This document shows positions 33,339-44,189 of a stretch of DNA of 64,000 nucleotides, one piece after another; the stretch's first letter is position 1, and every line of letters begins with the position of its first letter. The notes under the pieces were generated by a model, which saw only the letters and a program-made list of their open reading frames with translations, searched no databases and was not told the origin of the DNA. Source of the DNA: Turritopsis dohrnii (taxonomy: Eukaryota > Cnidaria > Hydrozoa > Anthoathecata > Oceaniidae). The stretch covers positions 62,001 to 126,000 of the forward strand of contig BQMF02000024.1 in assembly GCA_027922465.2 (NCBI GenBank), given 5' to 3'. Made by a program: the position numbers and the translations under genes.

Positions 33339-34202
33339 TAAGTGCAATATGTTGAGAAGAAAAGAGTGAATCAAACAAAGAATGGAAAGACGACAAATTA
33401 TTAGAAACAGTTAAACAGACATACGTAGAAGATATCCAAATTGAAGAAGGTTTTGCTGTAGATGTTTGTCTGGTTTAAAACCTCCCATTACATTATATGT
33501 TACATTATACATTGAGTCGTTTGTGTTGGGAGGATAGGATTTTCTATCCTCCTAGGTTTAAGAGAACAAGTCCATGTTAAGAACAAAATGAAAATGTTGA
33601 AAATTGTAGCGAAGCTTTTATAAAACAAGATTCGCAAAAATGCGACTATATATTTCCCCAAAGTTGCAAAACTTAATTATACATCATTATACATTATACA
33701 TTGTTAAGAAAAATATACATCATTAAATACCATAAGAAAAATATACATCATCAAATAACTACAATGGTATAACTACCATCAATGTCATACTCTCAGATAA
33801 AAATGTGGTCCTTACTAAACAGGGTAGAATTGAATTTGATACCACAAAAGAACTTATTTTGAATTTATTAAGAAATGAAGATGTTCATGGTCAAATGAGG
33901 TTTCTTTTATAAATTTTAAACAACTAAATATCAACAACCGCACCAATGTGTAAGGCGATTTTAGCATAATAAACATATTATGATCTTTATTGTTGCAGAA
34001 GCTTGACATCCTTTATACCATAAAATCACAACAAAACAATGTAATGTAACGGAAGACACTTGCACTTGCTTTTTGTAACTCAGATAAAACTGTCTTTCAT
34101 AATTATACAATCAAATTTACAAAAGAAGAAAAGAAAATTGTCAAACTTAATTTTAGTACTACAGTATAAGTATTAAAAATACTATGAGGCAGATATATAC
34201 GC
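33339..34202. other. No gene seen
   Basis: AT-rich spacer. A short perfect hairpin (aggataggattttctatcct) lies near 33530, and aaaaatatacatcat-type repeats near 33700-33750. Confidence 0.3.
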
Positions 34203-34345
34203 AAAAAGAGAATAACAAGAAGTTTCATTTTGATTTATAATTTAATTCAATATTTCGTCCTACATCCACAGAACATCATCATGCAGGACGAAATTTGAAC
34301 TAAATTATAAATCAAAAAAATGAAACTTCTCGTTATTCTCTTTTT
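34203..34345. repeat. Long hairpin, arms of about 57 bases
   Basis: The left arm aaaaagagaataacaagaag to aatatttcgtcct and the right arm aggacgaaatttg to cgttattctcttttt are reverse complements with few mismatches. They are separated by about 22 bases (acatccacagaacatcatcatg). This could be a foldback element or, if transcribed, a precursor of small RNAs. No protein frame is present. Confidence 0.65.
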
Positions 34346-34686
34346 ACTAAAGCTTTACGCCCTGAAGAATATCTTCAATATAAGCAAATAACTATCAAAA
34401 AGCAATTAAAAAATTTTGACAGAAGAGTTATTTTCAAAAAAGAGATGATGGGCTTAAAGTGACAATTTATAAAATTAAATTCAAGTGTTCAGAATAAACA
34501 TCTCTGTTCAAAAAAATATGTGCACACCCATTATATATTTATTATTTGATAGAAATGACCATTGTAAACCCTAAATGAAAAAAAACCAGATTTCTGTAGT
34601 GAAAATAGACTACATATCCATAACCAAATCACTAAAAAGCTGAAAGTAGACGTTTCGTGTTCTGGTTTGATTTAATTTACAGTATA

Positions 34687-35382
34687 CCGTCTTCGTGTCT
34701 AATTACGGACAGCCTTCGTAATTACGGACACAAAATGTAAACAAACATTCTTGTCACGAAAATAGACATGCATTCTTGCTAAGTTCACCACGTATAACTG
34801 AATAAAATGTTTTATGAAACAGAGCAATCCAATAGAGAGCAATTAGCAGCAACACTTGCTTGATTGAAGAATAATGGACCGTGAAAATCATAATGGCCTA
34901 TATTTCAATACTCAGTAAAAAGTGTCCTCCCCCACTGTGATTGACGTACAAAAACTTTATTTATTTGACTTATTTTATGATAATTAACTTTCTAAAAGCA
35001 TGATCTAAAAACATTTTCATTCCTCAATTCATTTTTAAACATAAATTTTCGACCTGCCGATATTTTCATGACGGAGGTGGCCATTATTATTTTTTATCCG
35101 TAAATATGGCTACCATTGTACACACGGAGCTCATAAAAATGCGCATGATTCTCAAGAGAGCGCAGTCTATTTTAAATCTTTAAAGTTTAGAAAAGTAAAT
35201 TCTAAATGGCATATTGGTAATTTTCTAGCGTTCAAATAAATCTAATTATCTCTGAAGTTTGTTTTATTACAGTTTGGTTGACAGTACGGGATGTGCCGTG
35301 TTTTTAATTTACAGACGGTTGGAATTATGTTTTATCGGTGTCCGTAATTACGAAGGCTGTCCGTAATTAGACACGAAGACGG
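34687..35382. mobile_element. TA-flanked TIR element with 45-bp perfect inverted repeats
   Basis: The left end ccgtcttcgtgtctaattac continues to ggacac at 34731 and is matched without error by the right end at 35338-35382. TA lies on both sides. Each inverted repeat contains taattacggaca twice, in direct orientation around cttcg. 696 bp, no ORF with recognisable transposase features, so a mariner-type MITE or solo-TIR derivative. The perfect arms suggest recent activity. Confidence 0.7.
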
Positions 35383-36086
35383 TAGGTGATCATGGAATTA
35401 ATCCATAGTAAATTTATGTTTCTGTTGTCAGATTAAATGAATATCCAGGGAAGCACATTTTCCGAGCAGATATTTGTGTCTCTCAATCTTGTCTTTATTA
35501 TACGTAATTGGTTTTCTGACGTTCTTATTGCATATAGGACATCACATTTTTTCTTGCTGTTTTTGTAATGTACTTTTTGAATTAACACTGGTTGAACTGG
35601 TTGTTCTCCACATAAAAAAGACTTCCTTTTGCGCTGTACTACGTGTAAATCATATGTGCTTTCAGTTCACATTATATCAGGACGTAAAATGAAGATAAAT
35701 CTTCTTCTGCCTGTATTGATAATGAATTTTCGCCTTTGCACTAAAATCACAGCTTCAATGGTTTGTTGTTCCAAGCATTTAATTACCAATCAATCATCAT
35801 CATCTCAACAAAAACAAAACAACATTTTTCTGTTTTTACACGTTCCTTCAAAAGTTTTTACGAAACCTTTTAAGACAATACTGAACTAAAATGATTTATT
35901 TCCATCATTTAAAGTTGAATTCCCTTGAATCATTTTAAAAGCTAGTGGAAAAATCAAAAATCTTCTACAGCCCATCCGCACTGACTGAAAAAACATGGCG
36001 TACTACTTGACTGTAGACTAGCCTCTATTCTTATCTACTTTGGCGGCTACGAAAATTGCATTCTGAACCGCGGCTATAAAAGTGAA
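35383..36086. other. No supportable gene; a TATA-like site
   Basis: Two short overlapping open frames (35474-35889, plus) have no recognisable pattern. Near 36072 cggctataaaagtgaacgg is a good TATA box, followed by a gaaggag purine run and an ATG at 36123, but the frame closes after about 17 codons. Confidence 0.3.
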
Positions 36087-36121
36087 CGGAGAAGAAGAAG
36101 GAGAAGAAGGAGAAGAAGGAA
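36087..36121 (+). repeat. Purine microsatellite (gaagaagga)
   Basis: Repeated gaaggagaa units form a 35-base polypurine tract directly before an ATG. Confidence 0.6.
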
Positions 36122-37620
36122 AATGCCGATTTTAACATATATATTTCGTCCTACGGGGAAATATATAATTAACTACTTTTAATTAATCACTTTATCGATT
36201 GACAAAAATTTACGAAGTTTAAATAAATCGGATTCTTTGATTCCATCAAACATAAAATATTCCCGAATCTCATAATTGTGAAAATGGCTGTGATTATACA
36301 CTTTTACTGGAAGTCTTATTTTCGTGTTTGATGACGTCATAATGTTTCTTGAATCTTCTGGGATAATTCATGTCGTAAAACTATTCTTTCCGTCGATGGA
36401 CGTCAGTAGTAGGCATGCTCTGAAATCGTTGCTTGTTGACAAATAATTTTATGGACGCGGGTAATGCTTTTTTAGAGTTTGTAAGGTATTGTGTAAGTAA
36501 AACATTGATGGTGATATGAGATAAAGGTCAGATGTTTATGTAGGGCGTATCTGGGATTTGTAATAATACAATTCGTTCCCAGGCTTCCTTTTAACAATTT
36601 TACTTTCCTGCTTTAAAAGATCTGCAATCTCATAAGTTATTATGAGACAGTGTCACACTTACCATAATTCAAGGTTCCATTACTGTAAATCCATGCCATG
36701 GAGAAGATGGTGTCTTGGCATAACATTTTCATTTCAACTAAGGGCGTATTATGGCAAATCAGAAAGGTCGGGCGCATTCTCTGTTCGAACACACTTTATT
36801 GACTACCTTTCAAGAAGGATTGTAGAAAACACCAAAACTTTCTACCAAGAGAAAAAATTCCTCATTTGGAAGGTTTAGAAATTGATTATCTGGATTGCAA
36901 TAAGTACACAATATAATCAAATGTTATCAAACCCACACTGCAACTTAAATCTTTTGAATTATCGACAATGTTTCCGTTGGTGGGTTGACGATTGGTGGGA
37001 ATGACGAAGCAGGGTTTATAGCATTCTCTCTCTAAGTTCAAACTAGAAAAATTGGGAGATGTTATATTGATTTAAACTTTATGAAATACGAAAACCTAAA
37101 AGTGGAATATACAGCTTATCAGAATGCCATGAGTATACAAGGTTTGAACACACAAAAGTTTATTCTTGAATAAAAGTCTTGAAGAAATTTAAAATTTATA
37201 TTGAAGATCATTAAAAACGTGCTATCATGATATTGCAACTGTAAGAAATTTCTTGAACAAATGTGCTCAAAAACGAACGAAGAAAAAAAGCAGATATTGA
37301 TGGATAGCTCCATAGAGAGGCTTCACAAGAATAAGAAAGAATAAATACTTAAAGGCGTAAAGTAATTATATTCGATAGAGGTAGCGTAATGCTTTGAATA
37401 AATGGCCAGGGTAGTATTAGCGAAAAAAAAGCAACTTGCTAAGTGAAACATAATGTTCAGAATTATAGGTGTCTTATTTTTATATTTTGCAATCTCTGTG
37501 ACATGTCGTGTAGGTCCATCAGCGCACTGTGGGATGAGTAGTACGACATCTTGATCAGAATAATAATCAGTGTCGAGTTCAAAACAAGGATCGAGAAAAT
37601 ATTGGTTAAAAATCGAAATT
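36122..37620. other. No gene seen
   Basis: Spacer. A 78-codon open frame at 36642 shows no recognisable domain. No RNA gene seen. Confidence 0.3.
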
Positions 37621-37626
37621 ATAAAG

Positions 37627-37775
37627 TTGCGACATTTACTGTTGATTTTTAAATTTTAGCAACATTTACTGTTGCGACACTTACTGGGGATTTTGCGACA
37701 CTTGCTGTTGAATTGCGACACTTACTGGCAATTTTGCGACATTTACTGGCGATTGTGACATTTACTGGCAGTACA
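37627..37775. repeat. GCGACAYTTACTG short tandem repeat
   Basis: About seven imperfect copies of gcgacatttactg or gcgacacttactg, spaced 20-28 bases apart, alternate with att/gatttt spacers. Confidence 0.6.
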
Positions 37776-38440
37776 TATATGTCACCATTGTTGTTCTTTT
37801 AATAAATACCTTTTTGGACTCTCATAGGAGAAAAACAATCCTTTTATTAATTAAGAATATCTCGGGCGTTTTGACAGATTTGAGTACCATTGTGAAAGTT
37901 GTGAAACAGGTAAATAAGTGAAGTAAGAGACCCCACCACGGTTGGGACCAAGGCACCAGAGATAACTTTGACATTTGACCCCTCTAGATTAGAGAAAGAA
38001 AAAAAAAAGAAAAAAGAGAGAAAAGAATCAAAAACAGAAAAATATAGCATGATTTCTGATCTCTGAAACTTTCTAATATATGTCCATGCAAGGTCAAATT
38101 GCACTACTTTGCATCGATTCTTTCTAATCAAAATCACAGAATTTACGTAAACATTTTCAATTAGCCAGACAGAGCAAGATGTGTGTTTTTAAGAATGTTT
38201 ATTTGTGCCTCGATAAAAGTGATTTGTTATACCTATAATACGAATAACAAAGACTAAAGCATTGTGTGTGAATGAACATAAGAATGTAATGCACTCCATC
38301 GCATATTATCTTACAAACACAAATGTAGGAGCACAAAATCATTGAAATTCAAAAATAAAAGCTTTATTTTTTCTTTTCAAAACCAAAGATTACAAAAACA
38401 TAATGAAAGTGATTAAGAGTTTAAGGTTATTATTAGGCCA
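37776..38440. other. No gene seen
   Basis: Spacer with an A/G-rich run near 38000-38030. Confidence 0.3.
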
Positions 38441-38444
38441 TTAA

Positions 38445-38702
38445 GTGCCGTGCGTCACAGAGGAGGCTCCCTATTTGAGTAAAAACTTTCAGAAAGAAAA
38501 CTTTCTTGTCGAAAAAGCCTTCATCACAAAATGGGAAAAGGGCACTTTTAAGTTTCTGAAAATTATTGGAGTGCCACATGCCACATGCCCCCCTCTCGAC
38601 GGCCCTTCCAGAAACTTCAAGTACAGTATAGTAGAAACGTATAGAAATATGCCGAAGATATATGTATACGAGAAGGTTAGTGCTGATAAAACAATAAAAT
38701 AA
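38445..38702 (+). other. Open frame of 85 codons, unrecognised
   Basis: Reads MPCVTEEAPYLSKNFQKENF and ends with PKIYVYEKVSADKTIK at a TAA, with aataaa close after it (38699). The C-terminal 20 residues look protein-like. There is no homology I recognise, and a similar-length frame exists on the other strand, so this may be a terminal exon or chance. Confidence 0.2.
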
Positions 38703-39004
38703 AACATTTTTCAAGAAACAAATATAGCCATCTCACTTTTTTCGCGTGTCATATAATAGTATGTTTGTTGCTAATAAAAATGTAGCTCATATTACAACAT
38801 AGGGGAAACATGCGGGGCTTGAAAGTATTAAAACCAATGGAAATTCATATGGATAATCTCAATGACATCTAAAGTTTCAGTTGTCCTGTCTGTGTGGTGA
38901 AGTCCCTCCCTCAAACCATAAAAATACGAAAAGATTTCGTATTTCTATGCTCAAACTGGATACAAAAAGTAAAAGTCCCACAAATGATGAAGGTTGCGGT
39001 CTAC

Positions 39005-39170
39005 AAACGAATCTGATAAATAGTCAGCGCTTCGGGGTTGAAAAAATTGGGTGTGCGAAAAGGAAATATAGTCCCTGGTGTGTTTTGCTGAGTGATGACT
39101 TTCTCTACCGAATTAATGGCAGCTAAAATTGAACGTTCGTCGCCAGGTTGTCTTCCCTTGAGAAGAGATG
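39005..39170 (-). other. Exon-like minus-strand frame, unrecognised
   Basis: After a possible acceptor (acatcaacag) the minus strand reads TSLLKGRQPGDERSILAAIN, SVEKVITQQNTPGTIFPFRT and ends shortly after EALTI at TAG. The composition is that of a folded soluble protein rather than spacer. No family recognised; could be a last exon or a processed fragment. Confidence 0.25.
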
Positions 39171-39199
39171 TACCTGTTGATGTAGAAAAACACACTACC

Positions 39200-40571
39200 G
39201 CAAATAAATAAATGCTTTATTACCCGGAATTCCTGCCACTAAAATTTGATGTCGTGTGACCAGGGATCATAAGAGCCATGTGAACAGCACACAACGTGAC
39301 GTCACTTTTGGCAGTTTTAGGATCATCATCACCGTCGTCGTCATTATTATCATCATCATCATCCACGGGTAAACTAATATCTGCTGTTGCTTCGCGCCGC
39401 AGATAATTACAAACGTTTATTACAAATGATTATTAAGTGCCCATGCAAAAATGCCAAAAATTTAAGAAGCGCCCAAGGCGCTTGTTCGGATTATTACGGT
39501 ATTTGCAGATGAATTGCAGACGATCAGGGCGGTTGTCTGCTGTTAGTGTTAAAGGTCAAAGCTCCATTTCACACCATGAAAGCATGATGGGAAGTGTTTA
39601 TTTTTTAATTAAGATTCCTGAAGATACATTTAAACAAATAGAAAATCGGATTACAAAATGGGAAAACAATCGGTTCCACTCTGCACCTAACCATTTGAAG
39701 GAATAGGTTCGGCCCTTTTGAGGGTAGAAGCATGAAAAAAAAATCATTCATTTTTTCTTGTTTTAAATATTTCCATGCATATAATGCTTACATAAATCAA
39801 CAAACAATTTCTTCTACTGTATTTCATGGTTGCTACTATAAAAAGTCTGAGAAGACGAAAAGTACAAGAGGAAAGAAAACAGATGATATCGAACATCTGA
39901 AAGAAGGCCATACATCGGAGCCTCATCAAGTGTACCTATTGGAAGAAGATTATGAATAAATTGATTCAAAATTCGTGTTAATTAAAATTCGGAGTAGCTT
40001 AGCAACCTTAAATGCTGGTACGAATGTCACGTGCACAGCTGTCTCGAACAGGAATTAACAAAGTCTACATTTTCTCTGTCGGAAGTAGGACGCCAGATTG
40101 TTTATAGAAAAAATATGTGCTCCCACAAGATATTTGAAGCGACTTTACGAAAATTCTCAAAACATTTTGTTTTAGAAAATTGGAAATACTATTGAGATTT
40201 ACCTAAGTCAGCTTTCAACATGGAAACGAGGTTCATATTCGATAAGTTAACCGTTAATGGAAACATTTATGAAGAATATCTCCATCAAAATCAACGGAAA
40301 GAATACACAATTTTATGTTGTTGATTTATCACTCAAAACAGTCGAGGAAAAGAAAAATATGAGTCTTGGCGTCCTTTTGACGTTCTTTTGTCGTCGTAGT
40401 CGTCGTAGTCGTCTAATATTTAAACGTCAACATCGTCATAAAACGCCTGGCGATTTCGACGATGAAATATCAACAAGATGCCCTTACAGGAGAAGGATTT
40501 CTGCAAAATCAGTTGAAGCATGAAAAATGAAATATTTTATGACTTGCTTGAAATTCGAAAAATAAAAGAAT
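39200..40571. other. No supportable gene; trinucleotide repeats
   Basis: A cat/cgt trinucleotide run lies at 39322-39362 and a tcgtcgtag run at 40390-40410. Two short plus-strand open frames (39437-39706, 39732-39959) are not recognisable. At 40463-40515 the text caacaagatgccctta to gttgaagcatgaaa matches 48014-48066 and is the head of the repeat family described for the large array. Confidence 0.3.
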
Positions 40572-40643
40572 GATCTAAGTGGGCTTGAACCACCGACCTT
40601 TCGGTTAATCGCTGACTGCGCTAACCAACTGTGCCACGGAAGC
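40572..40643 (-). tRNA. tRNA-Asn-like pseudogene or SINE head
   Basis: The minus strand has a good box A (tggcacagttgg) and box B (ggttcaagccc), a D-arm, a T-arm and an anticodon loop region cgattaaccgaaagg that closely parallels tRNA-Asn (tgttaaccgaaagg). Position 33 is not T, the anticodon stem has two mismatches, and the 3' acceptor strand does not pair with gcttccg. A functional tRNA is unlikely. With its intact Pol III promoter and a tttta tract downstream it may be the head of a SINE. Confidence 0.55.
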
Positions 40644-40707
40644 AAACACACACTTAACATGTAATATAGCTATATATATATAGCTATATATATATATAAC
40701 TTCATAA

Positions 40708-40759
40708 AAAACTACACCGTTACAAGCTTTCGAGGTTATTCTCTTCGTCAGGTAGTTTT
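40708..40759 (-). ncRNA. Hammerhead-ribozyme-like motif, probably degenerate
   Basis: The minus strand reads aaaactac, then ctgacga, then a short stem gag...ctc, then gaaa, then about 12 bases and gtagtttt. The first and last blocks pair perfectly over 8 bp (stem I), ctgacga and gaaa are the two conserved core strands, and a gag/ctc stem II lies between them. The base triplet before the cleavage point is ggt rather than nuh, and stem III pairs poorly, so cleavage is doubtful. Such motifs are known in the terminal repeats of Penelope-like retroelements; the tatatata tract on the 3' side fits a decayed end of one. Confidence 0.4.
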
Positions 40760-41010
40760 ACAAATGCTACTGTAGGCTTATATAAAATGTTACAGTTCAA
40801 TGATTTAAAATTTTTTTAAAATAGACCAATCACAAATACACAATGTAAAGAAAATCAAGTACTATAAAATTCACGTGTGAAAAACAAATTTAAAAGAGTA
40901 AAAGGAACTTTTTTGTTAGACACTAAATTAATAGGCCCGAGGGAACAATACGGAGTTAAAACTATAATAGGATAGCAAAGCATTAAAACTATAAAAAACA
41001 TAAATTCAAA
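40760..41010. other. Unique spacer before the large array
   Basis: No gene or repeat recognised between the hammerhead-like motif and the first satellite unit. Confidence 0.3.
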
Positions 41011-42595
41011 CAAGATGCCCTACCGGGCAGAAGTATTCCTGCGGATGACTGTAAGTCTTTCTGGAGCCTTTTCAGAAAGAAATGAGTGTTAGTTCACGCT
41101 TTAAAACCATATGCATAATGCGGAATGATGTTTGCAGTATTTTACATTTTACCTTTTAGCTACGATAACTATTAAACTTTGTTGTTTCATATAAAACTTC
41201 AGTCTTGCATCAATTTAGAGATTTTTTTAAAAAGATTTCCATTCGAAGTTGCACTCCCTAAAGCATCTTCAAGAAGCAATTAACTAATTAAAAGATTATC
41301 GCGTTAAGAATAATCTGTGCTTTAAAAGGTGAATGTTTGTTCACGGTTTAAAACAATATGCATAATGTGGTATGATGTTCTTTGTGTTTTACAGTTTATC
41401 TTGTAGCTGTGAAAGAAGTAATATTTGTTATTTCATATAAACTGCACTGTTTTGCATCATTTAGAGATTTTTTCAAAAAGTTTTTTATTCATAGTTATAT
41501 TCCCTAAAGCATCTTCAAAAAGTAATTAAGTAATGAAAACTTTGTCACATTAAGTTTTGAAGGGAAAATCTGTGGCGTAAATAGTAAGAACTTCGAATTC
41601 ATTTAATTACATTCCCGAGAGCATCATAAAAGTTAAGAGACTTTGAAAAATTTTGCCGGAGATCAAGTTTAAAAAGGAACACCGTCAGTTTAAAAATCCA
41701 TTAGAGAACACTCTTCCGTGGACGTTTCAAAATACTCCTTTTAAAACTATACAGTATGAAAATCTTTATGTTGTTTGTACCTGAACTTCATAATAAAAAC
41801 TTTTACTTGGCCTTGCGAAATAATAAAAATATCTGTGCTTCCTTTTTATCGTCAGCTTGATAGTATACAAATTTTAGAATCATACAATATTTTAAATTCG
41901 ACTAGTCAATTAAAAAAGTGGCCATCTATTGATTAATAAAATGGGTATAAGCTGATGAGGAAGATGAGCTGTGCTTCAAGATTCCAGAGCTTTATAAAAA
42001 CAGGATAGCTTACCTAGGAACATGAAATAGAAAATTGTATTATATTTAGAAAAAGACTAATAGAAACCTTACGCATTTTTTTAAATCGATGTAAGCATAC
42101 CGTTTTTGTAGTCGTTCATATCTGATTTGAAGCATCAAAAACTGCTTATTTATCACGAATAACTACTAAAAGTATTAGTTTCACGTAGATTATCAGTTTG
42201 GATCATAAATGTTCTTGATTCTTTTAATTTTGACAGCCGTATAACCTCTTCTATATCCATATATTCAACCAAGAAATTTTCTCAGATCTACGCGTGCTTC
42301 TTCGCTTCCATTTTAAAAACAACTACGGAAAACTTAAGAACGTTGCATAAGACTCACGTGAAACAACATTTCTACCTTGGCATCTGCGATTTAGCCATAT
42401 GTCAACTATTCCTTTCAGTAGAGCTTATATTATACACCTTTAGAGTCTTTTCAAGCAAAGTACTTGCACACAATTAATGTAGTGTGAGTTAAGATATTTA
42501 AAGCATAAAAAAATGTAAGTTTGGAACTTAGAGGATTTGACTGACTATTTCCCATCGACAAAAATTGGTCTAGGTTTGGACAGTGAAAAAAAAAA
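41011..42595. repeat. Array unit 1, subtype a
   Basis: 1,585 bp with the internal 247-bp duplication (heads gttcacgctttaaaacc at 41092 and gttcacggtttaaaaca at 41339). Confidence 0.8.
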
Positions 42596-44189
42596 CAAGA
42601 TGCCCTACCGGGCAGAAGTATTCCTGCGGATGACTGTAAGACATTTTGGAGCCTTTTCAGAAAGAAATGAGTGTTAGTTCACGCTTTAAAACCATATGCA
42701 TAGTGCAGAATGATGTTTGCAGTATTTTACATTTTACCTTTTAGCTACGATAACTATTAAACTTTGTTGTTTCATATAAAACTTCAGTCTTGCATCAATT
42801 TAGAGATTTTTTTAATAAGATTTCCATTCGAAGTTGCACTCCCTAAAGCATCTTCAAGAAGCAATTAACTAATTAAAAGATTATCGTGTTAAGAATAATC
42901 TGTGCTTTAAAAGGTGAATGTTTGTTCACGGTTTAAAACAATATGCAAAATGTGGTATGATGTTCTTTGTGTTTTACAGTTTATCTTGTAGCTGTGAAAG
43001 AAGTAATATTTGTTATTTCATATAAAATGCACTGTTTTGCATCATTTAGAGATTTTTTCAAACAGTTTTTTATTCATAGTTATATTCCCTAAAGCATCTT
43101 CAAAAAGTAATTAAGTAATGAAAACTTTGTCACATTAAGTTTTGAATGGAAAATCTGTGGCGTAAATAGTAATAACTTCGAATTCATTTAATTACAATCC
43201 CAAGAGCATCATAACAGTTAAGAGACTTTGAAAAATTTTGCCAGAGATCAAGCTTAAAAAGGAACACCGTCAGTTTAAAAATCCATTAGAGAACACTCTT
43301 CCGTGGACGTTTCAAAATACTACTTTTAAAACTATACAGTATGAAAATCTTTATGTTGTTTGTACCTGAACTTCATAATAAAAACTTTTACTTGGCCTTG
43401 CGAAATAATAAAAATATCTGTGTTTCCTTTTTATCGTCAGCTTGATAGTATACAAATTTTAAAATCATACAATGTTTTAAATTCGACTAGTCAATTAAAA
43501 AAGTGGTCATCTATTGATTAATAAAATGGGTATAAGCTGATGAGGAAGATAAGCTGTGCTTCAAGATTCCAGAGCTTTATAAAAACAGGGTAGCTTATCT
43601 AGGAACATGAATTAAAAAATTGTATTACATTTAGAAAGACTAATAGAAAACTTACGCATTAAATCGATATAAACATACCCTATTGGTAGTCGTCCATATC
43701 TGTTTTGAAGCATCAAGAACTGCTTATTTGTCAAGAATGACTACTAAGAATATTAGTTTCACGTAGATTATCAGCTAGGATCATAAATATTCTTGATTCT
43801 TTTAAGATTTACAGCCGTACTACAATCTCTTCTATATCCATATATTCAATAAAGAAACTTTCACAGATCTACGCATGTTTCTTCGCTTCCATTTTTAAAA
43901 CAACTACGGTAAACTTAAGAACGTTGCATAAGACTCACATGAAACAACATTTCTACCTGGCATCTGCGATTTAGCCATATGTTAGTTATTCCTTTCACTA
44001 GAGCTTATATTTTACACTTTTAGAGTCTTTTCAAGCAAAGTACTTGTATACAATGAATATAGTGTGAGTTTAGACTGTTAAATCATAAAAAGAATGTAAG
44101 TTGGGAACATTAATGATTTGAGTGGCTATTTCCCATCGACAAAAATTGGTCTAGGTTTGGACAGTGAAAAAAAAAGAAAAAAAAAACAA
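42596..44189. repeat. Array unit 2, subtype b
   Basis: 1,594 bp, internal duplication present, 3' half of type b. Ends in a long A-run with one g and a c. Confidence 0.8.

Noticed and set aside
40572..40643. Functional tRNA-Asn
   Set aside because: Acceptor stem does not pair, position 33 is not T, and the anticodon stem has mismatches; kept only as a tRNA-like relic.
41011..41100. Spliced-leader RNA gene in each satellite unit (gactgtaag as a donor, then a ctttctg/cagaaag hairpin)
   Set aside because: Units 4 and 5 read gactggaag and unit 7 gacagggag, so the donor is not kept, and no Sm-site-like sequence follows the hairpin.
41955..42000. Hammerhead core in satellite units (ctgatgag near 41960)
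   Set aside because: The second core strand gaaa is missing after the possible stem II (cttcaag instead), and flanking arms do not pair.
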